Notes: generated by a model not told the origin, from the sequence alone. A stretch of DNA of 64,000 nt from Rhynchopus sp. YZ270_cl-10 (GCA_964035575.1 OZ037843.1:1116001-1180000), one strand, 5' to 3'; counted from the first letter of the stretch, positions 51,743 through 62,688 are shown. Made by a program: numbers and translations.

Positions 51743-53684
51743 TCATCCTTCGATTCCATCCACACTGTCGTCTCCTAGCACCACCTCGTCAAGCTCCCAG
51801 TAACCGGCCACGACGTGGGTGGTGGACGTGTTCCTCTTGTTGTACAGAATGCGTGTAAGTTTGTCAGCCGTGCTGGCTGACAACCCATTGCGCTTCCTGG
51901 TTTTTACGTCGCCGTAGCAGCTCCAACCTCTCTCAGCCGCACCAACAGATGAAGTTTGAGCGAGCATGATTGTTGCCAGCTCTTTGAGCAGAGGCCATTC
52001 TGCTCCGAACATGGACCACCACTTGTGTCCACCCCACTTCGACGCGATCGCCTTTTCTTCTAGTACACCGAAATTTTGCGTGCTCCAGTTTTCGTACTCT
52101 TCCAAAGCTTGCAGTGCTTTCTCTTCATCATAATACCGCAGCAGCGCCTCCTGTAGTAAAGCAGATTATGCGAAGGTCACCTGCCATACATACCTTCAGC
52201 CCTGCTTTAGACTCATCGTCATCCCTCGCTGTCAGGCGGAATGTTGGTGACAGTGCATGTGCCGCGTTGTGGATGGGGGCTGCAACGTATTTCCATCTGG
52301 TGTTCACCCTGTCTGCAATTTTTTGCTTACGTGCTGCCGTGAGGAATTGAGTTATGGGTAGCGCTTCGATGTTCTTCTTCAGCTCGGCGAAACCCTCCTT
52401 CACGTACTCCACGGAAGCGCTGTTCCCCGACGCGTCGTCGTTGTCGTAACGCTTCAACACGGTGAAGATCACATCTCCAATGTGCCACGCCCCCTCCAGC
52501 TTCTTCCAGAAGGCGTCCTGGAGCACAACCGACGCCCATTCGGTAGCTGTGGCCTTCGCATCCGCACTCCTTAGCTGAACCTTCCACTCGCCAAAGCCTT
52601 CACCAGCAAACATCTCACGCAGCGGCCCTTTCAAGTCCAGCAACCGTTGCATCATGATAAAAAAGCTTCCAAAGCGAGTGTCCACAGGTAGCAGCAGCCT
52701 CTTGTCGGACCTCTCCTCAAGAAGTGTGACCAAGCGCTGGCGTGTCTTCACCCACTTCGCCAACGCCGTAGCTTTGTGCACGACTTCATTGAAGAATTTG
52801 AATTCTTCCTTTGTGCTCGCTTTGGAGGAGTCACCTAGATCTTCTAAAAGAAGATCATAGGTGTGGAGAACACAAACAGACGTTAACACCTTCTCAACCC
52901 GGGCTCGAATTAAGGGGAGGGCCTCCTTGCATGCCCCATCAACACAAATGTGTATCAGCTTCGACCTTACCTCCTCGGGGATAAGCACAGGAAGGGAGCA
53001 GATATAGTCTGCGATCGCGGCCATAGTTTTTCTCTTGCTCGTCTTGTTATCTACATAGTACGTCGATGTGGACGTACTCACGATCCCGTTAAAGATGGAC
53101 CTGTCGTTGCAATCAGTCCAGCCGTCCGACAATAACGACAGCCCGAACTTTGCTTCGGCAAGCATGCCCTTTTCGCAGAGTTTGTCCATCTCTGCGACGT
53201 ACTCCTGCAGTAGTTCGCCTGCAAGGTCGTCGGGGGATGGCGGCTTGAACTCGGATGCCTCAGATTGAGACATCCGCGACAACATCATGACTAACGTCAT
53301 GAATGAGCGGCTCTTTGCTTTCCGGAAGGGAATGCACTCTTCGTAGAAGAAGTCCCTAATACTCTGCATGGCTTCGATCTTGGTGGTTACGCGTGTGAGA
53401 AAGGGGTCTAGCGACGTTTGTTTGTTGTCCTTCTGCTGCGTTACCTTCGCCTCTGTGTTCTGCAACTTCGCTTTTGCTATTTCAAACTCATCCTTCTTGT
53501 CGTCTTTTGGGGAGCACGCAGTCACTGACGACCCCTTCCCAAGGAGGTGTTCTTTGATCCTCCCCGCAGACGACACTGAGAATTTCTTATCACAAAAGGT
53601 GCACTCCACCTTCCGGAGCTTTGTCCCTGCACCTTCCACAACCTTCACGTAGTCCCACGCGTCATCCGCCTTCCTTTTGGGCAT
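51743..53684 (-). CDS. hAT family transposase, two exons
   Basis: About 632 aa from two exons (53,684-52,194 and 52,150-51,743). The intron 52,151-52,193 is 43 bp, GTATGT...ACTACAG, and removing it keeps the frame (...AGLK then EALLRYY...). N-terminal BED-type zinc finger: CTFCDKKFSVS...KEHLLG. RNase H-like catalytic core: LLSDGWTD (first Asp), ICVDGAC (second Asp) and VDTRFGS, equivalent to the TRW motif. C-terminal dimerisation domain (hATC): WWSMFGAEWPLL, SSVGAAERGWS and TADKLTRILYNKR. It cuts and reinserts the element by binding its ends. The start MPKRKADD is the only ATG before the BED finger. Confidence 0.9.
52151..52193 (-). other. 43-bp spliceosomal intron in the hAT transposase
   Basis: Minus strand GTATGTATGG...TTTACTACAG. 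It separates the catalytic core from the hATC domain and brings a stop into frame if retained. Confidence 0.85.
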
Positions 53685-53952
53685 TATGCAAATCTACGGT
53701 ATAAATGTGTTTGTCTGAAGTGCAGAAAGCGTCGGAGAACGGGGGAGAAAAGAGAGAGGAGAAAACAAGCGGGGAGGGGATACACAGACGTGCGACTTTT
53801 CGCGAGGGTCTTGAGCGTTTTGTCAAATACTATGTGTTAACTAAAGAAAACCCCTTGCAACGTTTCTTTAGCGTTTCCTCAACGTTTCCCAAGAATCTGG
53901 GAAACGTCAACGTTTCCTTTTGGGAAACGTTGACCGTTTCCTAGGCGCACTG

Positions 53953-54094
53953 CCCTAGGGTCCGTAATTACGGACCCTAGGGTACGTAATTACGGACCCT
54001 AGGGTCCGTAATTACGGACCCGGGTCCGCACTTGAGGGTCCGTAAAGAGGGTCCGTAAAATTTACGGACCCTCGGGTGTGTGGACCCCGCCGTG
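53953..54094. repeat. Palindromic CCCTAGGG / TCCGTAATTACGGA tract, right
   Basis: Inverted counterpart of 47,675-47,805, split by the hAT insertion; its other part is 51,215-51,238. Confidence 0.8.
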
Positions 54095-55264
54095 CAGCCA
54101 TTTTGGCTGGGACCAAACGCACGGAAAATTCATTTGGCATTATCTGGCCATCTCCAAGGCAACTGCGGGTGAAAAACACCCTCAGAGTGGGTCACAGGGG
54201 GCCTGTGGGTCGAAAAACGACCCAGAAGCCACCCCAGAATACAAAAAAATGGAAAAAATAGTGAAAAAACGGCTTTTTTCACGTTTTGGCCATTTTGGGC
54301 AAAATAGCGATTTTTCGAGAAAAAAATCAAAAACCGGGATATTTTTTGACATCACAAAGCCTCCTTTGGCACAAATATACCCCAAAAGTGGCCTGTGAGT
54401 CCATTCCAACCTGTTTTGGACATATTTGACACTTTTGGAAGTGTTTTTTTGGTGTTTTTAGGTCAAAAAAATGCCCAAGACGTCCCCAAGACATCCCCAA
54501 GACACTTTGCACACCCCCTGTTACGGTCATATTTTTTTCGTTTTTTTGCCTGAAACCCCCAAAATACCCCTCCCGGACCCCACATAGTCCCGAATATCCA
54601 TCACACACCCACTCAGAGTGAGTAGAAGCACCCCAAAAAAAATATTTTTTAAAGCCCTTCAACTTCAACATGGATGCTGCCGAAACTGAAGCACAATTTT
54701 AGGGCTTTAAAAAATATTTTTTTTGGGGTGCTTCTACTCACTCTGAGTGGGTGTGTGATGGATATTCGGGACTATGTGGGGTCCGGGAGGGGTATTTTGG
54801 GGGTTTCAGGCAAAAAAACGAAAAAAATATGACCGTAACAGGGGGTGTGCAAAGTGTCTTGGGGATGTCTTGGGGACGTCTTGGGCATTTTTTTGACCTA
54901 AAAACACCAAAAAAACACTTCCAAAAGTGTCAAATATGTCCAAAACAGGTTGGAATGGACTCACAGGCCACTTTTGGGGTATATTTGTGCCAAAGGAGGC
55001 TTTGTGATGTCAAAAAATATCCCGGTTTTTGATTTTTTTCTCGAAAAATCGCTATTTTGCCCAAAGTGGCCAAAACGTGAAAAAAGCCGTTTTTTCACTA
55101 TTTTTTCCATTTTTTTGTATTCTGGGGTGGCTTCTGGGTCGTTTTTCGACCCACAGGCCCCCTGTGACCCACTCTGAGGGTGTTTTTCACCCGCAGTTGC
55201 CTTGGAGATGGCCAGATAATGCCAAATGAATTTTCCGTGCGTTTGGTCCCAGCCAAAATGGCTG
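54095..55264. repeat. Near-perfect inverted repeat, 563-bp arms, 44-bp spacer
   Basis: Left arm 54,095-54,657, right arm 54,702-55,264, equal in length with only about one mismatch seen. It was inserted between the right palindromic tract and the right long arm. The uninterrupted junction (ggcggggtcc...ggagtcg in the inverse sense) is preserved at 47,669-47,685. It could extrude as a giant hairpin. Confidence 0.9.
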
Positions 55265-55862
55265 GAGTCGTATCCCCTACCCCCCCCCCCCCCCCCCCCC
55301 AACGAGCAAAAAAATTTTTGGGAATCACGGTTTCCCCCCTAAGTTACAGGGGGGCCCTGTACAAAACCTAAGGGGGGGTCCGAAAAAATTTTCCCACCCA
55401 CAAAAAATCAAAAAAAAAAAATTTTTTTTTCCGATTCTCGGGAGACTGTGCGTGCCGTGATGGGGTCATTTTGCGCTGAGAAATGAGTTTTTTTGGCCTA
55501 AAATGCATGTGTCAGTTTTTAGGTGAAAATACACCCAAAACTGACACATGCATTTTAGGCCAAAAAAACTCATTTCTCAGCGCAAAATGACCCCATCACA
55601 GCACGCACAGTCTCCCGAGAATCGGAAAAAAAATTTTTTTTTTTCGATTTTTTGTGGGCAAAAATTGGTCAAAAAAATTTTCCGACCCCAATTTGTACCG
55701 TTGAAAAAAAAAATATTCCATCCTAAGTAACAAAATTCCCGCCCCCAGACCCCCCCCCCCCTAGGGGGGGTCACATCCCATGTTAAAAGTGAGGACACCG
55801 ACCAAAAAAATTTTTTTTTGAGAAAAAAATAGACATCACCCTGAAAAACCAGAAAATATGGT

Positions 55863-57275
55863 CCCCAGGTGACCTACAATTCAATTCCGCCTGGTTTTGG
55901 ACACTTCTGAGCACTTGTGGGGGTCTAATTCGAATTTTTCAAAAAAAAAAAAAACGGCCTGGGACAGGGTTTGTACTTTGGCACCTTTCAAATCGGGGTG
56001 CAATCAAAACCCATTAAAAACACCGTTGGGACGCATTGAGAGGGCGGGAAAAGTGCCGGGGGCACTGGATTGGCAGTTCTACGCCAAGTCCGCTCTAAAA
56101 CCCTTGTGTAGACGCAGTGGAATGGCAGTAAAGGCAAAGCGCCGTATCCACTGTGGAGTGGGCCTGCTGAAGGTGTCCTCAGAGGCGATTCTGCAAGCCC
56201 TGGGGAGATTGGGTATAAGAAAACACGCGAAAAGGGGAGGAAAGTGACGTGTGTGGCATTGGGCCTCCCACGCGTCCTCCTCGCGGGTCATTGCGTATTG
56301 CTTGTCGTCAAGCAGTCTGGCCTTGCCACATTGGAGCAGTGTGCCTAAGTTCCCAATACGGCGTTCCTTGCCCTTGTGAGCTTTGAGGACGCCCCGCTCT
56401 TGCCGCTATATTTTGTGGCGTGCCTGTCTGTCTTCACAAGGGATGTCTCTTTCCTCCCACAATAATCTGAGTGTGGGGTCTGAAGAAGATAAAGAAGACG
56501 AGACAGATGCGGGTCGGTGCTTTAGTCGAGTCTATGACTGGATATCCATTTACGTGTCTAGTACAGGGCTATTGCAGACTGAACTGCAAAACCAAGGGGA
56601 GGAATTGGGCATTGCAATATCTGGAAAGTCATGCGAGGTGTTTTTTTTTCAAGGGAAGGTACCCTGAGGGACCGGGTGAGGCAGTGACGGCAGATCTGCT
56701 CGATAATTTACACCTGACTAATTTTCCTCCCTAAATCGATCACTCCCTGGCCTATTAATGGTGTGGGTACCTAAGCACGTGTATACATTGGTCACTACGA
56801 CCCACAAAATACAGATGCCAGGTGACCGTCTTGTCTTGTTTTGACTGTATTCAAACGCAATTAAATGATATTAGTCAAGATGTATCCTTTACTTCCTAAA
56901 ATATGAGTCATGTACTGTTGCCATGGCCATATCTCGTTTATGTGCTAAAAAATAGGAATAAGCAAGGTACAGACCCTGTCCCACGACCCCTTTTTTTTTC
57001 GGAATTTTGATTTTCTGGTCACTTCTGGTCACTATTTTTGGTATTTTTGGGCCTCCAGGACGTTTTCTGGGGGGTCTTGGGTAGTGACTTGTGGGGTCGG
57101 ACACTGCGCTGCGCGTAGAATTCAAAAATCCTGAAAAAGTGCATTGTCCTCCCCTTGTGACCCCCCCTAACCCCCCCCCCCCATTGTTACATTGTAACAT
57201 GGATTGGAATAATGGGCCTTCCCTTTACTGGTTTTCTTCCTTGCTTTCGTATTTTTTTTTTTTTTTTTTTTTTTT
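55863..57275. other. Non-coding region right of the nest
   Basis: Mostly without recognised genes. 55,990-56,247 holds an open frame with weak histone-fold resemblance (see findings), without an ATG at its start. A weak 94-aa frame at 56,383-56,667 has no recognisable family. The region ends in a T30-like run before 57,276. Confidence 0.35.
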
Positions 57276-57864
57276 TCAGTATGTTTTTCACTTTTCTATT
57301 TTTTACTTTTATTTTATTTCTCTTTCTTGTGTGTTTGCTGAGGTTTTCTATCTGATACACAGACAGGATGTGTTGGTATTTGTTTGGATTGGTAGCAATT
57401 ATTGCACGGAATACTTTACGTATACACGGCAGCCATCAAGACCAAGACTCTTTAGGTTACTCTTCCTCCTGGTGATCAGACATTACATCCAGTAAGGACA
57501 GAGAAAGGAATAAGAAAAAAGAAAAAAAAAACTTTTGTATTTTGTGTATTCCCGAAACAAAAAACTGAAGTAGAAGGTACCAAATGTTCACACGAACATC
57601 GGTTTCACGATATTCACCCACCATTTAAAGGGAAATCACTGAAGATGTCCACCCTTTTGAATACAACTGTATGATTCTTAGGACTGAAACAGGGTTAATA
57701 TCAGAAACCAATCTACTGAAGTTTCAACTTGTGCACGAAGCATTTTACTTTTCTTTTCTACGTTTTGCAAAACACACAACATAAAAAGAAAGATGGGACC
57801 ATTTTTGTTGATCCCTCACCATATACTATCAATTTATTGATTGCATATGATGAAAATACTTTTT
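57276..57864 (+). repeat. 589-bp direct repeat, copy 1
   Basis: Identical, as far as I can read, to 58,961-59,549. A diverged third version lies in 10,287-11,130. Confidence 0.9.
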
Positions 57865-58960
57865 ATTTACAAGTGCCTCCAGACATGCTGTGAAAAACTG
57901 AGCCTCGCTTAGAGTATGTTGCGGAATGGTCTCTAGTACATTAGCCCTAAAAAGCTAAACACATAGTGCAAACTAGTTTATATTTATAGATATATTCTAC
58001 TGCTGCACTATGCTTTGTTTACTCATAATTACAAAGGAGTTAACAGAAAGTCGAAGCACACAATACAGCTGTCCTGTGAACTTCGCACTACACCCCACCC
58101 CCTCCCTACCTCTTTGAAACAGTCAAAAAAGAAATCAAAATTAAAAAAAAAAAAAAAAAAACAGCAGAAAAAGAGACCAAAAAAAAAATGATATAATAAC
58201 AAGGGAGAGCAAGTAGGTTATTTAAAGTAGGTTGACGACACCGAAACCCCAATAAAAAAAATGTGTCCGTTTATGGTGTCAACGTTAAAGACTACCAGAA
58301 GCAGCTCAGTGCATTCTGAAAAAAATAAGCGAGCGATTCTAGGCTATATATGTTCATGAAGCCAATGAATCTAGATAAAGGTCCTATTTCAAAGAATTCC
58401 CACAAACAAACACCACTTTTATTTTTACTTTTTTTCAACAAACCAAATAAAAAGAAAAAAAAACTCTTTTTCACCACTGGAAGGGACTAGACCTCGTACT
58501 TGACCCTTTCAGTGAGACGTCAGACCAATGTATTACATTGCCACACCCTGGGTAAGCTGTGCAGTCTGTAGGCCTACTACAAAAACCGCAAAACTTTGGA
58601 AAAAAAAAAGAACGAAGATAATAGGTATATCGCAGTAGTAATTTGGTCGTGGTTTACCAATGGTAATGTCCACGACGCAGTTTATATGGTTGTACTCAAC
58701 GCGTACTATGTCACTAGTGATGAGTATTTTTCTCGCAGGAGCGATTTGGTCTTGGTGGGCATCTTAGCTTTCCCATTTTTAAAGGGACAATAGCCTTGAG
58801 ACTAAGACTCCAGGACACATATTAAATTGTTTGCAATGCACGTTTTGCTATCTCTTTGTACTACTCTAGTCTTTGTGTAGGTGTTTCAATACAATGGACA
58901 ATGGATGATTAAACTGGTTTTAATCATTGCTTGGACGGCGAACTACTAAGTCCAGAAAAT
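57865..58960. other. Spacer between the 589-bp repeats
   Basis: No gene seen. 58,510-58,580 and 58,912-58,960 match 10,163-10,286, so the collinear block includes these parts too. AT-rich elsewhere. Confidence 0.45.
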
Positions 58961-59549
58961 TCAGTATGTTTTTCACTTTTCTATTTTTTACTTTTATTTT
59001 ATTTCTCTTTCTTGTGTGTTTGCTGAGGTTTTCTATCTGATACACAGACAGGATGTGTTGGTATTTGTTTGGATTGGTAGCAATTATTGCACGGAATACT
59101 TTACGTATACACGGCAGCCATCAAGACCAAGACTCTTTAGGTTACTCTTCCTCCTGGTGATCAGACATTACATCCAGTAAGGACAGAGAAAGGAATAAGA
59201 AAAAAGAAAAAAAAAACTTTTGTATTTTGTGTATTCCCGAAACAAAAAACTGAAGTAGAAGGTACCAAATGTTCACACGAACATCGGTTTCACGATATTC
59301 ACCCACCATTTAAAGGGAAATCACTGAAGATGTCCACCCTTTTGAATACAACTGTATGATTCTTAGGACTGAAACAGGGTTAATATCAGAAACCAATCTA
59401 CTGAAGTTTCAACTTGTGCACGAAGCATTTTACTTTTCTTTTCTACGTTTTGCAAAACACACAACATAAAAAGAAAGATGGGACCATTTTTGTTGATCCC
59501 TCACCATATACTATCAATTTATTGATTGCATATGATGAAAATACTTTTT
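58961..59549 (+). repeat. 589-bp direct repeat, copy 2
   Basis: Copy of 57,276-57,864 at +1,685 bp. Confidence 0.9.
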
Positions 59550-60412
59550 TTGTACTCAGGTAGCTACGTAGCCTTCAGGGAGGCAATCGTGTGCTTATAC
59601 AGAAAGTATCAGTCAAGGCTGTCCTTACAGACGCATGCCAAAGCGGCCGCCACATGGGTGTGGACTTTAGATTGAAGTTTCATCATTGTACTAGCCCAGG
59701 GAGGGTTCCCGGCTACCGGCGAGGTCTCTTCCAATCCGTTCCCTAGTTTCCTAGGGGGGCCTCCTTGGCTTCACTGGCTAGGGCTCTGCAGGTCCCTCCA
59801 CACATGTTGTGTGCCTGCCTTCAGCACCCAGGGTAGCATACCCAGCACCTTTTACCCTCAGGTCAGACCTTCATAGAGTTTCAGGAGGAGTGCCACAAAA
59901 GGGCCCCCGGATGCAATTTAACGTCCAGCCCAGGACGACTATTTTTTGTTTTCTTTATCTATGTGGATCCCCCCCAGTGAACCGTTTGGGACCCCGCTCT
60001 GCCGTGGCAGTCGTGGTTAGCGTTGTCATGTTTGTCTGTAGCACACAAGTAAGAAGAGAGACTCTAGGTCTCATTGGCGTCTGTTTCTCAAAAGTTTGGT
60101 TGTTGTTCTACTCTTGTGGGTTGCCGTTAAACGGAAGCGCCTCCCCATTTACCACGAAAATCGGGGGGAACATACAGGCTGCACAGATCTCCCCCCACTA
60201 TGTGGCAGTCGAGCCTTGTTACGTGGCTCCCTGGCCTGACTGCGAACTCCGCGCAACCTCACACGAGGTTAACCACGGAGTCAAAAGGAAAAAAAAAATA
60301 TGTTAAAAAAAAAAAAAAAATTTATAAAGTGCACCCAAGCCCCGGGGCCTGGGCACTTTATAAATTAAAAGGAAAATCAATGATTTGTTTTTTTTTTGTT
60401 TTTTATTCCCCT
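59550..60412. other. Non-coding region with repeat fragments
   Basis: 59,617-59,705 is the inverse of 18,529-18,620. 60,170-60,235 matches the 5' part of the SINE-like element. 60,321-60,364 is a hairpin (tttataaagtgc, GC-rich loop, gcactttataaa). Confidence 0.45.
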
Positions 60413-60739
60413 GGGAAATAAAGTATACGAAGGATTTGGCACTTTTAGCGGGATTTTATTTAATGATAATTTCACGCTAAATTTTGGTACATGTAGGTAG
60501 TAGGGCTGGAGGGACCGTCCAGCCTTTTTTAGCCTCCCTCCAGCCTCCTCAATCCCGCCAGCCCCTCAGCGGGCCTATCTAGGGGTCCGCGGGACCCGGT
60601 ATCGCTGGCGGGAGGGTAATGAGAGCTTTTTTTTTTTTTTTTCCCTGAGAGCTTCCTGTGAGGACACATACTCGTTAGTTATTGCACAATAAATAAGTCA
60701 CGCTAAAAGTGCCAAATCCTTTCGTATACTTTATTTCCC
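60413..60739. mobile_element. 327-bp MITE with about 38-bp terminal repeats
   Basis: Ends GGGAAATAAAGTATACGAAG and its inverse, continuing through 'gatttggcacttttagcg'. No ORF and no clear target duplication. Confidence 0.8.
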
Positions 60740-60755
60740 GTGAAATAAAATTACG

Positions 60756-60921
60756 TATTCACCTCCTTTTAGCGGATTATTTTGCGATACTTCACTTATT
60801 TTTTTCCCAGGCTCGTGCACTCAATTTGCCTCGCTTCGCTCGGCAAATTAAGTAGCCCTCGCCTGGGAAAAAAATGCGTGAAGTTATCGCAAAATAAAAC
60901 CCCGCTAAAAGGAGGTGAATA
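60756..60921. mobile_element. 166-bp foldback MITE
   Basis: Almost wholly self-complementary: TATTCACCTCCTTTTAGCGG ... and its inverse, with an internal ttgcc...ggcaa hairpin at the tip. It begins 17 bp after the previous element. Confidence 0.75.
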
Positions 60922-61152
60922 AATAGTTATTTTTTTTTTGTTTTTTTTGTTTTTTTTTTTGTTTTTTTGTTGTTTTTTTTTTGAAAAGTAAAAAGTATGT
61001 TTGAAAGTGTAACACACGTCTTCGTAGAAGACGGCGTTCCGCACATGTATTGTCTTCGCAACCGTCAGTTGCGCTGGTCGTGGTGCCGCAGGTACATCCT
61101 GGGCTTGCTTTTTGTTCGTGGTTTTTTTTTTTTTTTCTTTTCTTTATTGTTT
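60922..61152. other. Non-coding T-rich spacer
   Basis: Poly-T tracts and a short GC-balanced stretch (61,010-61,110). No gene seen. Confidence 0.4.
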
Positions 61153-62051
61153 CAGGCCTTTTGCTAACCATCATGCCATCATGCCACGTTTTTGGGCGTT
61201 TTTTATTTTTTTTTCCATCATGCCACCATCATGCCACGGGGGGTGGTGGGGCAGGGCTTTCGCTCTCCATCACCTGGGGATTTCCCCCCAGATGGCATGA
61301 TGGCATGATGGCATGATGGCATGATGGCATGATGGCATGATGGCATGATGGCATGATGGCATGATGGCATGATGGCATGATGGCATGATGGCATGATGGC
61401 ATGATGGCATGATGGCATGATGGCATGATGGCATGATGGCATGATGGCATGATGGCATGATGGCATGATGGCATGATGGCATGATGGCATGATGGCATGA
61501 TGGCATGATGGCATGATGGCATGATGGCATGATGGCATGATGGCGTGATGGCGTGATGGCACCTTAAAATTTTTCTGCTCGCTGCGCTCGCGGAGGTATA
61601 CCTCAAAAAAAATCCGCTCGCTTCGCTCGCGCTGTACGCTATTTTCTTCCTGCCTACGGTGCCATTTTACAATATCTAAAAAAATTCCCTTGCATTTTGC
61701 AGCCAGAAATGCAACTTGACCCAAGCTGCAAAAATTTGACATTGTTATTTCAAAGTGACCCAACCGTTGCAACAGCCCCTGCTTCTGGCAGACGTATTGA
61801 TTTTGTACGGTTAGTGTACGTAAGGCGCAGACCAAGCACCGTTAATAAAGGATTAGATTTCGTTTTTGTTATCTTGCAAAGCTGACCCTTCGCCTCTCCA
61901 CCCTGTGGCTGGCAGGGAGGCGCGCGCGAAGCGCGCGACGACCGCTTTTACCAGGTGGGAAAGCTCGGAATGTACTTTTTTTCCAGGAAATTATTTTTTT
62001 TTGACCATCATGCCATTCAGGGGGAAAATCCCAAAGTTAGCAAAAGGCCTG
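61153..62051. mobile_element. 899-bp element with 16-bp TIRs and 9-bp target duplication
   Basis: Ends CAGGCCTTTTGCTAAC and its inverse, flanked by TTATTGTTT (61,144-61,152 and 62,052-62,060). A 9-bp duplication suits Mutator-like elements; the CAG start would also suit hAT. It carries the octamer array and GC hairpins (about 61,920-61,940) but no transposase. Confidence 0.75.
61292..61560. repeat. (ATGGCATG)n octamer array, about 33 copies
   Basis: About 268 bp of 8-bp units, the last two changed to ATGGCGTG. Scattered single units lie at 61,170-61,230 and 62,005-62,015. Open frames across it are artefacts. Confidence 0.95.
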
Positions 62052-62060
62052 TTATTGTTT

Positions 62061-62688
62061 CAAGTTTTGGCCGGCGTCTCCTCAGCAGGTGTTGCTCCGC
62101 ACGAGTTCAGGCAGGCTGGCCAACTTTTGTATTTATTTATTTTTACAAAACATGTGTGCATTTCTAAATGAAAATATTTCAGTAACCACGAGTCGTGTTT
62201 TTTCCTCCCGTGCTCCCCATCTCACACACATTACATGCACATCGTGCCGATGCGATGTGGACACTTCGTTGTGTTGCTGACTCACGATGACGCACAAAGT
62301 GGCAACACGTAAATATTGCTCATGTGAACAGTATCCCAATGAAGCAGACATAACGCATGTTTGTTTTGTAACGCTTTCATGTCACAGAAGCATTCGCTTT
62401 CTTTTGCTTTGTTTTTTTTCTCCCATTGAGAGCGCAGAAATGAATTGAATAAAGTGTCTTTTACACGCAATGTTTCATTATGCCCTCCGCGGCTAGTTTT
62501 CCCTCTTTTGTGCTTTACGACACTTTCTGCACTTCAAGAAAACACATACTGTGAATCTTTTGTACATTTACTGGAATCAAGTCAACAATTGAGAGGCCTT
62601 TTCGTGTGTGAACTTTGGAAGTGGAGATTGCACAACTGAGGAAACTAAACCACTGGGCGATCCAGATTGTTGTAATGGTAACTTGGGA
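62061..62688. other. Non-coding region before the second 7-TM gene
   Basis: No gene or repeat recognised. Confidence 0.4.

Larger units (their letters stand above)
51239..53952 (-). mobile_element. Complete hAT transposon, 2,714 bp
   Basis: Terminal repeats CAGTGC..TAGGAAACG, flanked by a perfect 8-bp duplication CCCTAGGG (51,231-51,238 and 53,953-53,960). Both ends carry clusters of the subterminal motif AACGTTTCCC in both orientations. It encodes an open transposase with one short intron. All visible parts are present, so it looks recently or currently mobile. Confidence 0.93.
46145..55862. mobile_element. 9.7-kb nest bounded by long inverted repeats of about 600 bp
   Basis: 46,145-47,674 (minus a 931-bp insertion) and 55,264-55,862 are near-identical inverted arms starting at accatattttctgg. 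Inner sequences 47,675-47,716 and about 54,040-54,094 continue the symmetry. Without the three recognisable insertions the element would be about 4.9 kb. No transposase belonging to the arms is seen and no target duplication is clear. It is a foldback-type structure of unassigned family. Confidence 0.65.

Noticed and set aside
53705-53944. 79-aa frame upstream of the hAT transposase
   Set aside because: It lies in the transposon's terminal region of repeated AACGTTTCCC; no protein features.
61218-61835. 205-aa frame over the ATGGCATG array
   Set aside because: Repeat translation (HAIMPSC) inside a transposon-like insertion.
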